Shown here one piece after another: positions 24,854 to 33,898 of a DNA stretch of 60,251 nt. The DNA lies in contig CAKZRP010000044.1 in assembly GCA_937146765.1 (NCBI GenBank), forward strand, positions 1-60,251, read 5' to 3'. Within the stretch, counting starts at the first letter, position 1. The number at the start of each line of letters is the position of its first letter. The stretch comes from an uncultured Paracoccaceae bacterium (GTDB taxonomy: Bacteria; Pseudomonadota; Alphaproteobacteria; Rhodobacterales; Rhodobacteraceae). The notes under the pieces are model-generated. The model was given only the letters and a program-made list of their open reading frames with translations. It was not told the origin of the DNA and made no database searches. The translations under genes were made by a program, and so were the position numbers.

Positions 24854-25846
24854 ATGAGAACCGATATCATTCGCGCCGCCGCCGTTCAGATTGCGCCGGA
24901 CCTGACCAGTCGCGCCGGAACGATCGAGCGCGTGCTGAACGCCATTGCCGAAGCCGCCGACAGGGGCGCGGGATTCATCGTCTTCCCGGAAACCTTCGTG
25001 CCCTACTACCCCTATTTCTCCTTTGTTTTGCCGCCCGTCCAGCAAGGTGCGGCGCATCTGGAGCTTTACGAGCAGGCGGTTGTGGTGCCCTCGCCGGAGA
25101 CAAAGGCGGTGGCCGAGGCGGCGCGCAAGCGCGGCGTCGTCGTGGTGCTGGGGGTGAACGAACGCGATCATGGCTCGCTTTACAATACGCAGCTGATTTT
25201 TGACGCGGACGGCAGCCTCGCGCTGAAACGGCGCAAGATCACCCCGACCTATCACGAACGCATGGTCTGGGGGCAGGGCGATGGCGCGGGCCTCAAGGTC
25301 GTCGAGACCAGGGTCGGCCGCGTCGGCGCGCTGGCCTGCTGGGAGCATTACAATCCGCTGGCCCGCTATGCGCTGATGACCCAGCACGAGGAAATTCACG
25401 CAGCACATTTCCCCGGCTCGCTGGTGGGGCCGATCTTTGGCGAACAGATCGAAGTCACCATGCGCCACCATGCGCTGGAGGCCGGGTGTTTTGTCGTCAA
25501 TGCCACCGGCTGGCTGACCGAAGAGCAGATCCAGTCGCTGCATCCCGATCCGAAGTTGCAGAAGGCCATGCGCGATGGCTGCATGACCTGCATCATTTCG
25601 CCCGAAGGCCGCCACCTGGCCGAACCGCTGAGTGAGGGCGAAGGCATCCTGATCGCCGATCTCGACATGAGGCTGATCACCAAACGCAAGCGGATGATGG
25701 ACAGCGTCGGCCATTACGCGCGCCCCGAGCTCTTGCACCTCGTGCATGATACGAGGCCGGCGCAGACCCGCGTTGCCTTTGAGACCGCCCCGCTCCCCCC
25801 GTCGGCCCCGGCCGACCTCGACGAAAAGGAACCAAGCCATGTCTGA
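24854..25846 (+). CDS. nitC: Nitrilase of the Nit1C cluster (Nit6803-like)
   Basis: A 330-residue carbon-nitrogen hydrolase. The catalytic triad is visible: E46 in [15 protein letters not shown]128 in [20 protein letters not shown] and C162 in [17 protein letters not shown]. These blocks match the Nit6803/Sll0784 branch of aliphatic and aromatic nitrilases. It converts nitriles (R-CN) to carboxylates and ammonia; in Nit1C it is required for growth on cyanide. The ATG at 24854 is chosen over 24848 because GGGAG then has a 7-nt spacing. It overlaps nitD by 8 nt. Confidence 0.93.
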   Translation: MRTDIIRAAAVQIAPDLTSRAGTIERVLNAIAEAADRGAGFIVFPETFVPYYPYFSFVLPPVQQGAAHLELYEQAVVVPSPETKAVAEAARKRGVVVVLGVNERDHGSLYNTQLIFDADGSLALKRRKITPTYHERMVWGQGDGAGLKVVETRVGRVGALACWEHYNPLARYALMTQHEEIHAAHFPGSLVGPIFGEQIEVTMRHHALEAGCFVVNATGWLTEEQIQSLHPDPKLQKAMRDGCMTCIISPEGRHLAEPLSEGEGILIADLDMRLITKRKRMMDSVGHYARPELLHLVHDTRPAQTRVAFETAPLPPSAPADLDEKEPSHV

Positions 25847-26942
25847 CGCCGACCTGATCAACGATCTTCAATCGCATGGCATGCGGCTGGTCGATCCGGG
25901 CGTGGGTCATGAGGCCAGGCGCGGCGGGGCAGGGCCATCGGATCACAAGGCGGTGACCATCGGCGAGACCACGGTGATGGTCCCGGTGCATACCGCCCCG
26001 GCCTTTTCCTCGCCCTTCCTGGTCGAGCCGCCGGATGCCGGCGGCCGGGCGCGGGTAACCCGCGACGGTGTGGAAATCGCCAGGGTGCGCTTTCCCACGC
26101 GGCCGAAGTTCTACGACCTGACCACGGCGGATGGCATCCCCTACAGCCAGATCGCCACGCTGCATTCGCGCGATGTTCTGGCAACCACCGTGCTGCAGAC
26201 CTGCATCCGCTACCAGAGCCGCAAGAAGACCTGCCAGTTCTGCGCCATCGGCCAGAGCCTCGCCGCTGGCCGCACGATTGCCCATAAGACACCCGCGCAG
26301 CTGGCCGAAGTTGCGAAAGCTGCGGTGGAATTGGACGGGGTGAAGCATATGGTGCTGACCACCGGCACACCCAGGGGCAAGGATCGCGGCGCGGCGGTCA
26401 TGGTCGAAAGCGCCCGCGCCATCAAGGCGGCGGTCGATCTGCCGCTTCAGGGCCAGTGCGAGCCGCCCGACGACGACATCTGGCACCAGCGAATGAAGGA
26501 GGCAGGCATCGACGCGCTCGGCATGCATCTGGAGGCGGTCACACAAGAGGTGCGCGAACGCATCATGCCGGGCAAGGCCACGGTGCCGCTGGAAAAATAC
26601 ATGTCGAGCTTCGAGGCGGCGGTGAAGGTCTTCGGCCGGGCGCAGGTCTCGACCTATATCCTCGCCGGTCTCGGCGATAGCCGCGAGGCGATCCTGGAGA
26701 TGGGGCAGAAGCTCTGCGACATGGGGGTCTATCCCTTTGTCGTGCCCTTCGTGCCGATCTCGGGCACACCGCTGGAAAGCCACCCGGCACCCAGGCCGGA
26801 GTTCATGGCCTCGATCCTGCGGCCCCTTGGGGAAATGATCGTCCGGGCGGGCATCCGCTCGGAAGAGATCAAGGCCGGTTGCGGCAAATGCGGCGCCTGC
26901 TCGGCGCTCTCGACTTATGAAAAACTAAAGGTGTCGGCATGA
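25839..26942 (+). CDS. nitD: Radical SAM protein, MSMEG_0568 family
   Basis: A 367-residue radical SAM enzyme of the MSMEG_0568/Sll0785 family, found only in Nit1C-type clusters. The cluster-binding cysteines are C122, C132 and C135 ([18 protein letters not shown]), an unusual CX9CX2C spacing instead of CX3CX2C. A second cysteine group, C348, C351 and C354 ([10 protein letters not shown]), near the C-terminus could hold an auxiliary iron-sulfur cluster. It starts inside the end of nitC (8-nt overlap) and overlaps nitE by ATGA. Reaction unknown; perhaps it forms the nitrile that NitC hydrolyses. Confidence 0.9.
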   Translation: MSDADLINDLQSHGMRLVDPGVGHEARRGGAGPSDHKAVTIGETTVMVPVHTAPAFSSPFLVEPPDAGGRARVTRDGVEIARVRFPTRPKFYDLTTADGIPYSQIATLHSRDVLATTVLQTCIRYQSRKKTCQFCAIGQSLAAGRTIAHKTPAQLAEVAKAAVELDGVKHMVLTTGTPRGKDRGAAVMVESARAIKAAVDLPLQGQCEPPDDDIWHQRMKEAGIDALGMHLEAVTQEVRERIMPGKATVPLEKYMSSFEAAVKVFGRAQVSTYILAGLGDSREAILEMGQKLCDMGVYPFVVPFVPISGTPLESHPAPRPEFMASILRPLGEMIVRAGIRSEEIKAGCGKCGACSALSTYEKLKVSA

Positions 26943-27481
26943 TCGCGCTTGAACCGCATCAGTTTCAATGCCCCGGCTATTATATCCGCGCGGCCACAAA
27001 ACCCTTCGAGGCCCGTGGGGCAGAGGCCTTGCGTCGCCGAGTCTTTGTCGAGGAACAGGGGATCTTTGAGGCCCATGACCGTGACGAGATCGACCTTGTC
27101 GCCACCCATCTTGTCGCGCTGTCGACCTATGCCCATGAGGCCGATCAGGTGGTGGGCACGGTGCGTATCCACGAGGAGAGTGCCGGTCTGTGGTGGGGGT
27201 CGCGGCTAGCGGTGGACAGCGATTTCAGGCAGGTCGGAAGGCTGGGGTCGGAACTGATCCGGCTGGCGGTCTGCACCGCCAATGCGCGCGGCTGTCACCG
27301 CTTTCTGGCGCATGTGCAGAAACAGAACGTGCCACTGTTTCGCAGGTTGAAATGGAGCGTAGTGGAAGAGGTAGTGCTGCACGGTGTCCCGCATGCCCGA
27401 ATGTCCGCCGATCTGACCTTTTATCCGCCATGTGAGGACCCGGCTGCGGGCTGGTTCATTAAGCCGGGGCGGCGGTCATGA
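26939..27481 (+). CDS. nitE: GNAT N-acetyltransferase, MSMEG_0567/Sll0786 family
   Basis: A 180-residue GNAT-fold protein. FEARGAEALRRRVFVEEQGIF at about 22-42 and the acetyl-CoA-binding region RLAVDSDFRQVGRLGSELIRLAVCTANARG at about 90-120 are typical, with the Q/R-x-x-G-x-G/A loop as RQVGRLG. This is the N-acetyltransferase invariably placed after the radical SAM gene in Nit1C clusters. It overlaps nitD and nitF by ATGA at each end, so the three are translationally coupled. Its acyl acceptor is unknown. Confidence 0.9.
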   Translation: MIALEPHQFQCPGYYIRAATKPFEARGAEALRRRVFVEEQGIFEAHDRDEIDLVATHLVALSTYAHEADQVVGTVRIHEESAGLWWGSRLAVDSDFRQVGRLGSELIRLAVCTANARGCHRFLAHVQKQNVPLFRRLKWSVVEEVVLHGVPHARMSADLTFYPPCEDPAAGWFIKPGRRS

Positions 27482-28452
27482 CCGAAGCGCTGGCAGACCT
27501 GGCCGCGACCCTTCGCGCGCATCCGGCGATCCGCTCCAAACTGGGCATTGCCCGGGCCACAGGGATGTTGGGGCTGAGCGGCAGCGCGCCTGGCTGTCCG
27601 GGGGATGACGCCGCGATGATCGCAACGGCTGAGGGTTTTGACCTTCTGGCGGGCGAGGGGTTCATTCCTGCCTTCGTTCAGGCCGATCCGTGGTTCGCGG
27701 GCTGGTGCGGGGTGATGGTGAACCTGTCAGATATCGCCGCGATGGGCGGCCGTGCCACGGCGCTGGTCAACCAGGTCTGGGCACCAAATGCCGAGGCCGC
27801 CGCCCCCCTGATGCAGGGATTGCGCGAGGCCGCCGAGGCCTATGGCGTGCCGATTGTGGGTGGGCATACGAATTTCGCGGCTGCCGATCTGAACCTCGCG
27901 GTATCGGTGCTGGGCAAGGCGAAAACCCCGCTGACCAGTTTCGACGCAGCGCCCGGGGAGGTGCTGCTGGCCGCCATCGACCATCGGGGCCGTTATGTGA
28001 ATTTTGACAATTTCTGCGCGGCGCTCAATGCGCCGTCGGACCGGCTGCGCGGCGATCTGGCGCTGCTGCCCGACTTGTCCGAGGCAGGCCTGTTGAGTGC
28101 CGGCAAGGACATCAGCCAGGGCGGTATCGCGGGCACGGCGCTGATGCTCTGCGAGTGCTCGGGGGTGGGGGCGGTGCTCGATCTCGATCGCATCCAGCCG
28201 CCTGCCGGGGTGCCGCTGCTGCGATGGCTGCACAGTTTTCCGAGTTTCGGTTTCCTTCTGTCGGTCGCGCCGGAGCGCGCCGCCGAGGTCTGCCTCGCCT
28301 TCCGCAAGCGCGGCATCTGGGCCGATCCCATCGGTACAATGACCGAAGGGTCTGCTTTGCGTCTGCAAAAGGACGGCGAGATTGCTGACTTTTGGGATCA
28401 TGCCCGCGCCCCCTACCTCTCGCTCACCCGAAAGGAGCCTGCCCATGCCTGA
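27478..28452 (+). CDS. nitF: AIR synthase-related protein, Nit1C type
   Basis: A 324-residue protein of the PurM/SelD/HypE (AIRS) superfamily, Sll0787-like. The glycine-rich N-terminal GCPGDDAAMIATAEGFDLLAGEGF carries the metal/ATP-binding DD, followed by WCGVMVNLSDIAAMGGRATALVNQVW and the C-terminal half with AGLLSAGKDISQGGIAGTALMLCE (SxGKDxSxGG). Such enzymes activate carbonyl or amide oxygens with ATP. It overlaps nitE by ATGA and nitG by 8 nt. The specific substrate in the Nit1C pathway is not known. Confidence 0.9.
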   Translation: MTEALADLAATLRAHPAIRSKLGIARATGMLGLSGSAPGCPGDDAAMIATAEGFDLLAGEGFIPAFVQADPWFAGWCGVMVNLSDIAAMGGRATALVNQVWAPNAEAAAPLMQGLREAAEAYGVPIVGGHTNFAAADLNLAVSVLGKAKTPLTSFDAAPGEVLLAAIDHRGRYVNFDNFCAALNAPSDRLRGDLALLPDLSEAGLLSAGKDISQGGIAGTALMLCECSGVGAVLDLDRIQPPAGVPLLRWLHSFPSFGFLLSVAPERAAEVCLAFRKRGIWADPIGTMTEGSALRLQKDGEIADFWDHARAPYLSLTRKEPAHA

Positions 28453-28729
28453 GATGCACTGGACCCTGTGCTGGCCCGATGGCAGCGAGGAGCGCTGCTA
28501 TTCCCCGTCGAGCGTGATCACCGAGCTTTTCTCGCCCGGACAGAGCTACCCGCTGGACGAGTTCCTGCACCGCGCCCGCATCGCAATGGAGCGCGCCTCG
28601 GGCCGGGTGGAGCGCAAATACGGTTTCGCCTGCTCCTCGGCGATGGCGCAACTCGACCGGATCGAACGGCGGGTTGCGGATTTCGAGGGTCAGCCGGACG
28701 CCCGTGTCACCTGCCTGTCGATCACATGA
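28445..28729 (+). CDS. nitG: Small MSMEG_0570-family protein
   Basis: A 94-residue protein matching the small MSMEG_0570 nitrogen-starvation family. It begins MPEMHWTLCWPDGSEERCYSPSS and contains GQSYPLDEFLHRARIAMERAS and VERKYGFACSSAMAQLDRIE; no membrane segment or signal peptide is seen. It overlaps nitF by 8 nt (ATGCCTGA) and is followed 14 bp later by nitH. Its role is unknown; in the family it always sits between the AIRS-like and the flavin-dependent oxidoreductase genes, so a protein-protein or carrier role is plausible. Confidence 0.85.
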   Translation: MPEMHWTLCWPDGSEERCYSPSSVITELFSPGQSYPLDEFLHRARIAMERASGRVERKYGFACSSAMAQLDRIERRVADFEGQPDARVTCLSIT

Positions 28730-28743
28730 AAAGGACCGAGACC

Positions 28744-30024
28744 ATGACCAAACCGCAGATCCCCCATGTTCCCGTCGCCATCGTGGGCGGCGGTCAGGCC
28801 GGCCTGTCCGTGGCCTGTCAGCTGCAAAAGAAGGGCATCGAGAGCGTCGTTTTCGAGCGACACGAGAGGTTCCATTCCTGGCGTGTCAACCGTTGGGACA
28901 GCTTCTGCCTCGTCACCCCGAACTGGCAATGTCGTTTGCCGGGGTTCCATTACGATAAGGAATTCGGCGGCACCGATCCCGATGGCTTCATGGTGCGGGA
29001 GGAGATCACCGAATATCTCGACGCTTTTGCCGCGACCTTCGAGCCGGTGATATACGAACATGTCAGCGTGACGCGCATCGCCCCTCATCCGCAGGGCGGA
29101 TATGTGCTGGAAACCAGCATCGGGACCTGGACCAGCGATCAGGTTGTGATCGCCACCGGCGGCTATGACACCCCCATCGAGCCCGCCTATGCCGGGGCAC
29201 TCGATCCGAGCATCGTGCAGATGCATTCGGTCGATTACCGCAACCCCTCGCAATTGCCCGAGGGCGATGTGCTGATCGTTGGCACCGGCCAATCCGGCGT
29301 GCAGATCATGGAGGATTTCGTGCGCGTCGGACGCGGGGTGCATCTGGCCGTCGGCCCCGCGCCGCGCAGTCCGCGCAAATACCGGGGCCGCGATGCCATC
29401 GACTGGCTCTACGATGCCGGTCACTACAAGATCACTATCGACAGCCACCCCGACCCGGTGAAAGCGCTGACGCAAACCAACCACTACATGTCCGGCCGCG
29501 ATGGCGGCAAGGAGATCGACCTGCGCAAATGGCATGTCGATCACGGGGTCGAGCTCTATGGCTCGCTGGCCAATATGGACGGGCGCAGGCTGGAATTCCT
29601 GCCCGATCTGAAGAAAAACCTCGACGATGCCGACCGCAGCTATATCGGCATCCGCACCCAGATCGACGCCTATATTGCCCGGGCCGCGATCGATGCGCCC
29701 GAGGAGCCTGATTTTGTGAAGGTCTGGGAGCCCGAGCAGGAGCGTACGGAACTGGACATCAAGGCGGCTGGCATCGGCTCCGTCCTCTGGGCCATCGGCT
29801 TTCGCCCCGATTACAGTTGGATCGAGGTCGATGTCTTCGACTCGCGCGGCAAGCCGAAATTTCACCGCGGCGTCACGGCGGTACAGGGGTTCCATTTCAT
29901 CGGCCTGGGCTGGTTGAACACCTGGGGGTCGGGCCGGTTCCTGGGGATCGAGGAAGACAGTGCCTACCTGGCCGAGCAGATCGACGGGCAATTAAAGAGC
30001 GCCGGCACGCAGGCGGTCGCCTGA
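28744..30024 (+). CDS. nitH: Flavin-dependent oxidoreductase, MSMEG_0569 family
   Basis: A 426-residue FAD/NAD(P)H-dependent monooxygenase-like enzyme. The FAD-binding GGGQAG is at 15-20 (VAIVGGGQAGLSVACQL) and a second Rossmann motif VLIVGTGQSGVQIMEDF near 177-193 should bind NAD(P)H. IGLGWLNTWGSGRFLGIEED near the C-terminus is typical of the family. The start at 28744 follows AAAGGA; an ATG at 28726 overlapping the nitG stop is possible but poorly spaced. Last core Nit1C enzyme; it presumably performs an oxygen-dependent step. It overlaps the next gene by one base (TGATG). Confidence 0.9.
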   Translation: MTKPQIPHVPVAIVGGGQAGLSVACQLQKKGIESVVFERHERFHSWRVNRWDSFCLVTPNWQCRLPGFHYDKEFGGTDPDGFMVREEITEYLDAFAATFEPVIYEHVSVTRIAPHPQGGYVLETSIGTWTSDQVVIATGGYDTPIEPAYAGALDPSIVQMHSVDYRNPSQLPEGDVLIVGTGQSGVQIMEDFVRVGRGVHLAVGPAPRSPRKYRGRDAIDWLYDAGHYKITIDSHPDPVKALTQTNHYMSGRDGGKEIDLRKWHVDHGVELYGSLANMDGRRLEFLPDLKKNLDDADRSYIGIRTQIDAYIARAAIDAPEEPDFVKVWEPEQERTELDIKAAGIGSVLWAIGFRPDYSWIEVDVFDSRGKPKFHRGVTAVQGFHFIGLGWLNTWGSGRFLGIEEDSAYLAEQIDGQLKSAGTQAVA

Positions 30025-30824
30025 TGGCGGTTGTTGCCTTTGCGGCGCGTCACGCGCCGGTCAGCGCCGAGGTCGGTCTGCGGCTCGGCATGGCGCAACT
30101 GGCGCCCGATGGTCTCTCTGAGCAATGGATCCTTCGCTTCTGCGGCGATCAGCATTGGGCGCTGATCGCGCAGGCGCTTGGCCTGGGCGCAGCGGTCTTT
30201 CACGCGCCGGACGGGCGTCCGGTCTACGCCGCCTTTTGCGCGACATCGCTGCGCACGCTGCCGTGTGGCGCCTTGCTGGGGCGCGACCTTCGCGTTGCGT
30301 CCTCGCTTTATGCGGTGACGGAGACGCGGACGGGATCGCAGCATCGGATCACGGTCGACGGGGCGGTTATTGCCGAAGTGTCAATGATTTCGACATTCGT
30401 CAGCCATGAGGCAAGCGGGTGCAACAACCGCATTCACCGCAATTCGGTCCTGGGGGAGCTGAGCCTGCTCCCGGCGGGTTCCGACTTGATGAGGCTGGAT
30501 CGCCATGCGCGGGAAAGGGCGCGCAGGATGCGCGGCATGCAGCTTGCCAGCGGGCCGGTCATCCATTCGGAACGCCCGGTTCCTGCGCTGGATTTCAACG
30601 CCGTCGGGCTGTTGTATTTCCCGACCTTCTCGCGGATCGCCGAAGCGGCTGCCTATCGGCTGACAGGACGTTCGACTGCGATCCTTCAGCGCGAGGTTGT
30701 CTATCTCGGCAACATCAATCCGGGCGACACCGTCGATGTTTTTGGCCAGGACTCCAAAATGGTGATGGCACGGGCGGACCGCGTGCCGATTGCCGTCATC
30801 GAGACCCGGTCCGCGTCGGTATGA
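30024..30824 (+). CDS. LnmK-like hotdog-fold protein (Pnap_2097-like) appended to Nit1C
   Basis: A 266-residue protein with two halves. The C-terminal half contains PVPALDFNAVGLLYFPTFSRIAEAA, which resembles LnmK, the bifunctional acyltransferase/decarboxylase with a double-hotdog fold, and the related Pnap_2097 biosynthesis-cluster family. LnmK loads or decarboxylates acyl groups on acyl carrier proteins; no carrier protein or synthase is seen nearby. The ATG overlaps the nitH stop by one base, so it is part of the Nit1C operon here. It is not among nitB-nitH as described, making it a candidate accessory enzyme. Assignment rests on motif recall. Confidence 0.65.
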   Translation: MAVVAFAARHAPVSAEVGLRLGMAQLAPDGLSEQWILRFCGDQHWALIAQALGLGAAVFHAPDGRPVYAAFCATSLRTLPCGALLGRDLRVASSLYAVTETRTGSQHRITVDGAVIAEVSMISTFVSHEASGCNNRIHRNSVLGELSLLPAGSDLMRLDRHARERARRMRGMQLASGPVIHSERPVPALDFNAVGLLYFPTFSRIAEAAAYRLTGRSTAILQREVVYLGNINPGDTVDVFGQDSKMVMARADRVPIAVIETRSASV

Positions 30825-30825
30825 A

Positions 30826-30860
30826 GACAGGGCACGCAGTCGTGCCCTGTCCGCTTTCCC
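30826..30860. terminator. Terminator between the Nit1C operon and Bug2
   Basis: GACAGGGCACG (30826-30836) and CGTGCCCTGTC (30841-30851) form a perfect 11-bp stem with a CAGT loop, followed on the plus strand by CGCTTTCCCGTTT. It lies between convergent genes and can act in both directions. Confidence 0.75.
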
Positions 30861-30878
30861 GTTTCTGCGTCGGAAGTG

Positions 30879-31862
30879 TTACTCGATCACCCCGGCGGCC
30901 TTCAGCTGTTTGACGGCGACGTCGCTGATGTTGGTCACAAAGGCAGAGTATTCTTCCGGCCCCATCCAGGAATCTGTCACGCCGGTGCTGCGGGCATAGT
31001 CCTGGTAGGTTTGCGCCCGCATCGCCTCGTGAAAGGCATCGGCCACCTGTTGCTGCAGTACCATCGGCATGTCGGCAGGGTCAAAGACGCCGCGCACCTG
31101 AATCCAGCTCGAATCCGCGTCGATTCCCTGTTCGGCGAAGGTCGGCAGATCGGGCTTGCCCTCGAGGCGTTCCGCGGCCAGTACCCCAAGCCCACGGATG
31201 CGCCCGGAGTCGAAATATTCGGCGGTCGGCCCCAGGTTGGAGACGCCGATGTCAATGTGTCCGCCCAATAGCGCGGCGAGGATATCGGGGGTCGAAGGGT
31301 AGCCGATCCAGTTGAACTTGGTGCCGGTGGCATTCTCCAGAATCGACATCCCGAGGTGTTGCATCGAGCCGACGGGTCCGAATCCACCGATATTGAGGCT
31401 TTCGGGGTTCTCTTTCGCTGCGGCGATCACCTCGGCAAAGCTTTGATAGGGGCTGTCGTCGCGCAGAAAGAACAGGATCGGGTCCTCTTGTACCGAGGCG
31501 ATCCAGGAAAAATCTTCGGGCGCAAAGGTGCCCTTGAGGTTGGTCTGCATCCCGGTGAAATGGGTCAGTGTGTTGACGCCCAGCGTTAACCCGTCAGGCT
31601 TTGCCGCGCTGATGCGGCTCATCTGGTTGGCACCGCCGCCGCCGGGGGCGTTGACGACGATGACCTCCTGTCCGATCGCCGGTTCCAGCGATTTGATTAG
31701 CGTGCGGATGAAGATGTCCGAAGTGCCGCCTGGCTTTGTATGCATGACTACTTCGAGCGGGCCGCCGGGCCAGCTGTCTTGCGCCGCCGCCGGGCTGACC
31801 GAAGCCGTCGTCAGCGTGGCGGCGGCGGCGATCATCGCAAGGCCGTTGGATAGAATATTCAT
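30879..31862 (-). CDS. Periplasmic solute-binding protein of the Bug family (Bug2, orphan)
   Basis: A 327-residue Bug/TctC protein. Residues 1-28 are a signal peptide (ending VSPAAAQD); VVMHTKPGGTSDIFIRTLIK, VIVVNAPGGGGANQMSRI and AKPDGLTLGVNTLTHFTGMQTNL follow. It is close to Bug1 (12138), sharing long identical blocks such as NIGGFGPVGSMQ and LGGHIDIGVSNLGP. No tctAB genes are adjacent, so it is an orphan that would have to use the TctAB encoded at 10014-12020 or act as a sensor. It is upstream-flanked by the GH3 gene in the same orientation. Confidence 0.92.
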   Translation of the reverse strand: MNILSNGLAMIAAAATLTTASVSPAAAQDSWPGGPLEVVMHTKPGGTSDIFIRTLIKSLEPAIGQEVIVVNAPGGGGANQMSRISAAKPDGLTLGVNTLTHFTGMQTNLKGTFAPEDFSWIASVQEDPILFFLRDDSPYQSFAEVIAAAKENPESLNIGGFGPVGSMQHLGMSILENATGTKFNWIGYPSTPDILAALLGGHIDIGVSNLGPTAEYFDSGRIRGLGVLAAERLEGKPDLPTFAEQGIDADSSWIQVRGVFDPADMPMVLQQQVADAFHEAMRAQTYQDYARSTGVTDSWMGPEEYSAFVTNISDVAVKQLKAAGVIE

Positions 31863-31944
31863 GGGTGTCCTCCTCCTTTGATGTGTGCGGTCGCATGATC
31901 CCCTGACGCGTCGCCGCGCCCTGGGGGCAATACGACCTGTGATC

Positions 31945-31964
31945 CAGCCACGGCGGTGTGGCTG
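31945..31964. other. Short inverted repeat after the GH3 gene
   Basis: CAGCCAC (31945-31951) and GTGGCTG (31958-31964) form a 7-bp stem with a 6-nt loop in the gap between the GH3 stop and the Bug2 start. No U-tract in the minus direction. Confidence 0.35.
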
Positions 31965-31986
31965 AAAACCGGAGCTTGCGAAGCTG

Positions 31987-33675
31987 TCAGTGTGGCAGGC
32001 CGAAGGGCAGGTCGACCGGGCTTTGCCCGCAAAATGGAATGACGCCGGTCACCGCATCGACAACCGCCTGCTGCACCGGATGAACGGCGCTATAGGCGTT
32101 CACGAAGGTCGGGCAGTCGGGCATGTGAAAGGTGAGAAAGGGCGAGCCAAGCGAAATATAGAGTGTCGGCAGGTGCTGCCACATACGTTGCATCGTCAGC
32201 GGAAAGGCCCCGTGCAGGCGCTCCCATTGCGGTCCGAGCTGCTCCTTGCCCGACAGCCCCTCCTCGGCCATCAGATAGAGGCCGATGTCCTGGTCGGTGG
32301 CGTCGATGGGCTCGCCGGGGACAAGGCGGGTGATCTGGAACCCGAGCTTTTCCAGCATCGCGGGGATTTCCAGATCGGGCAGGGGGGCTGAGGGGCTGCG
32401 GCGGTCACGCGCCTCGGCCAGCAGGATCCGGCGGTGGCGCTGAGGCGAAAGCGGCAGCAGGTTCTGGCTGTCGCGGACCAGGGTCACGCATCCCTCGGCC
32501 ACCTCTTTGGCCCATCGGCGGTGTTCATCCGTGCCCAGCAGGGCGGTGCGGCGTTCCCTCGGCGGCAGTGCCGGCCGGTCCAGATGCAGCCCCATCGAGG
32601 CCTTGAGCGCCAATATGCGCAGCACCGCCTCGTCCAGGCGCCGCCGGGAGAGCGCGCCGCTGGCCAGGCCCTCGCGCAGGAACATCATGTCCTCTTCGAT
32701 ATCACGCGGAAACAGAAGGATGTCGCATCCGCTTTCGATGCAGAGCGGCACGATGTCCTTGCGCGCGCCACAGGAGGTGAACCCCGCCATCCCGGTCGCG
32801 TCCGAAACGATGACGCCGTTGTATCCCAGCTCGCCCCTCAGCAATCCCTGCAAGAGGTTGGCATTGAGCGAGGCCGGGAGGAGGGCCCCGCTCAATGCCC
32901 CGTCATCCTCTGCGGGACGATACGCAGGAAGGGTGACGTGCCCCGCCATGACAATGCGGATGCCGCGGGCAATCGCGGCGGCGTAGATCCTGCCGAAGCT
33001 GGCATGCCAATCCGCCATGGTCATGGTGTTGTGGGTGGTGACGTAGTGCTGGTCTCGCTCGTCCAGCCCCTCGCCGGGGAAGTGCTTGACGCAGGCCACG
33101 AGATCGTTGTCCTGCATCCCGTCAATATAGGCGCCAACCATCGACAAGGTCTGGTCGACCTTGTCGGAAAAACTACGTGTGTTCACCGCGTTCGCGCGGA
33201 AATTCAGCGCGAGATCGGCCACCGGCGTCCAGCTGACACCAAAGCCGAGATATCCGGCCTCGCGCGCGGCGATTGCCCCCATGCGCCGGGCGTTTGCCGG
33301 ATCGGCAGTGGCGGCCACGGCCATCTGGTTCGGAAATGCCGTGCCAGCCTTGACGCTGGCCTTTTCCGACATCTCGATATCGGCGGTCAACAGCGGCGGC
33401 AGGGCGCTGCGCTCCATCAGGCGCTCGGACGAGCGGCGCAGATCCTCTTCGGAATAGCTTGGAAACCGATGCAGGCCGCCGAAGCCAAGCGCGGCCATCG
33501 CGTCGATATTCTCGTCCGAAAGGTCGCGGCACATCGGCAGGATCACCTGCGCGATCTTTGCCTCTGTCCCCAGCGCTTCGAATTGCGTTTTGACCCAATC
33601 CAGGGCCAAGCGGTCGAGGTGGAAAGGCGCGGCGCTGAGTTGCGTATCGGAAAGGGGAGGACAGGTCGTAGGCAT
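31987..33675 (-). CDS. Glycoside hydrolase family 3 protein (beta-N-acetylhexosaminidase-like)
   Basis: A 562-residue GH3 enzyme. The (beta/alpha)8 domain covers about 1-340 with VACVKHFPGEGLDERDQHYV (the KHFPGHG-type motif, here with Glu in place of the last His) and the nucleophile aspartate in YNGVIVSDATGMAGF. A C-terminal alpha/beta domain (about 370-562, CVTLVRDSQNLLPL) follows. There is no signal peptide, so the enzyme is cytoplasmic and acts on imported glycosides. The ATG at 33675 begins MPTTCPPLSD; the frame is open upstream but not conserved. The sugar ABC transporter 1.6 kb away could supply the substrate. Confidence 0.88.
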   Translation of the reverse strand: MPTTCPPLSDTQLSAAPFHLDRLALDWVKTQFEALGTEAKIAQVILPMCRDLSDENIDAMAALGFGGLHRFPSYSEEDLRRSSERLMERSALPPLLTADIEMSEKASVKAGTAFPNQMAVAATADPANARRMGAIAAREAGYLGFGVSWTPVADLALNFRANAVNTRSFSDKVDQTLSMVGAYIDGMQDNDLVACVKHFPGEGLDERDQHYVTTHNTMTMADWHASFGRIYAAAIARGIRIVMAGHVTLPAYRPAEDDGALSGALLPASLNANLLQGLLRGELGYNGVIVSDATGMAGFTSCGARKDIVPLCIESGCDILLFPRDIEEDMMFLREGLASGALSRRRLDEAVLRILALKASMGLHLDRPALPPRERRTALLGTDEHRRWAKEVAEGCVTLVRDSQNLLPLSPQRHRRILLAEARDRRSPSAPLPDLEIPAMLEKLGFQITRLVPGEPIDATDQDIGLYLMAEEGLSGKEQLGPQWERLHGAFPLTMQRMWQHLPTLYISLGSPFLTFHMPDCPTFVNAYSAVHPVQQAVVDAVTGVIPFCGQSPVDLPFGLPH

Positions 33676-33898
33676 CGGTGTCCGCAGTCTCGGCTGTTTT
33701 TCAAGTCGCCACCACCATAGCCAATTCCGGCCCCTGGCAGGGGCCACATAGGTCAGGGCTGCCCCAACATTTGGGAAACCAAAGGTCGTTGCCTGCGAGG
33801 TCGTCCGCCTCTTGAATGCCGGGCAGACCCAAATTGCGCCGCAACGGGATGTCGGAACCGGCTTCCGGCACATGCGGCTAAAGACAGAGTTGACCGAA

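Noticed and set aside
33763..33785. GGGAAACCAAAGG upstream of the GH3 gene as a further copy of the GACCAAACC motif
   Set aside because: Several mismatches to the core; resemblance is too weak without a statistical test.
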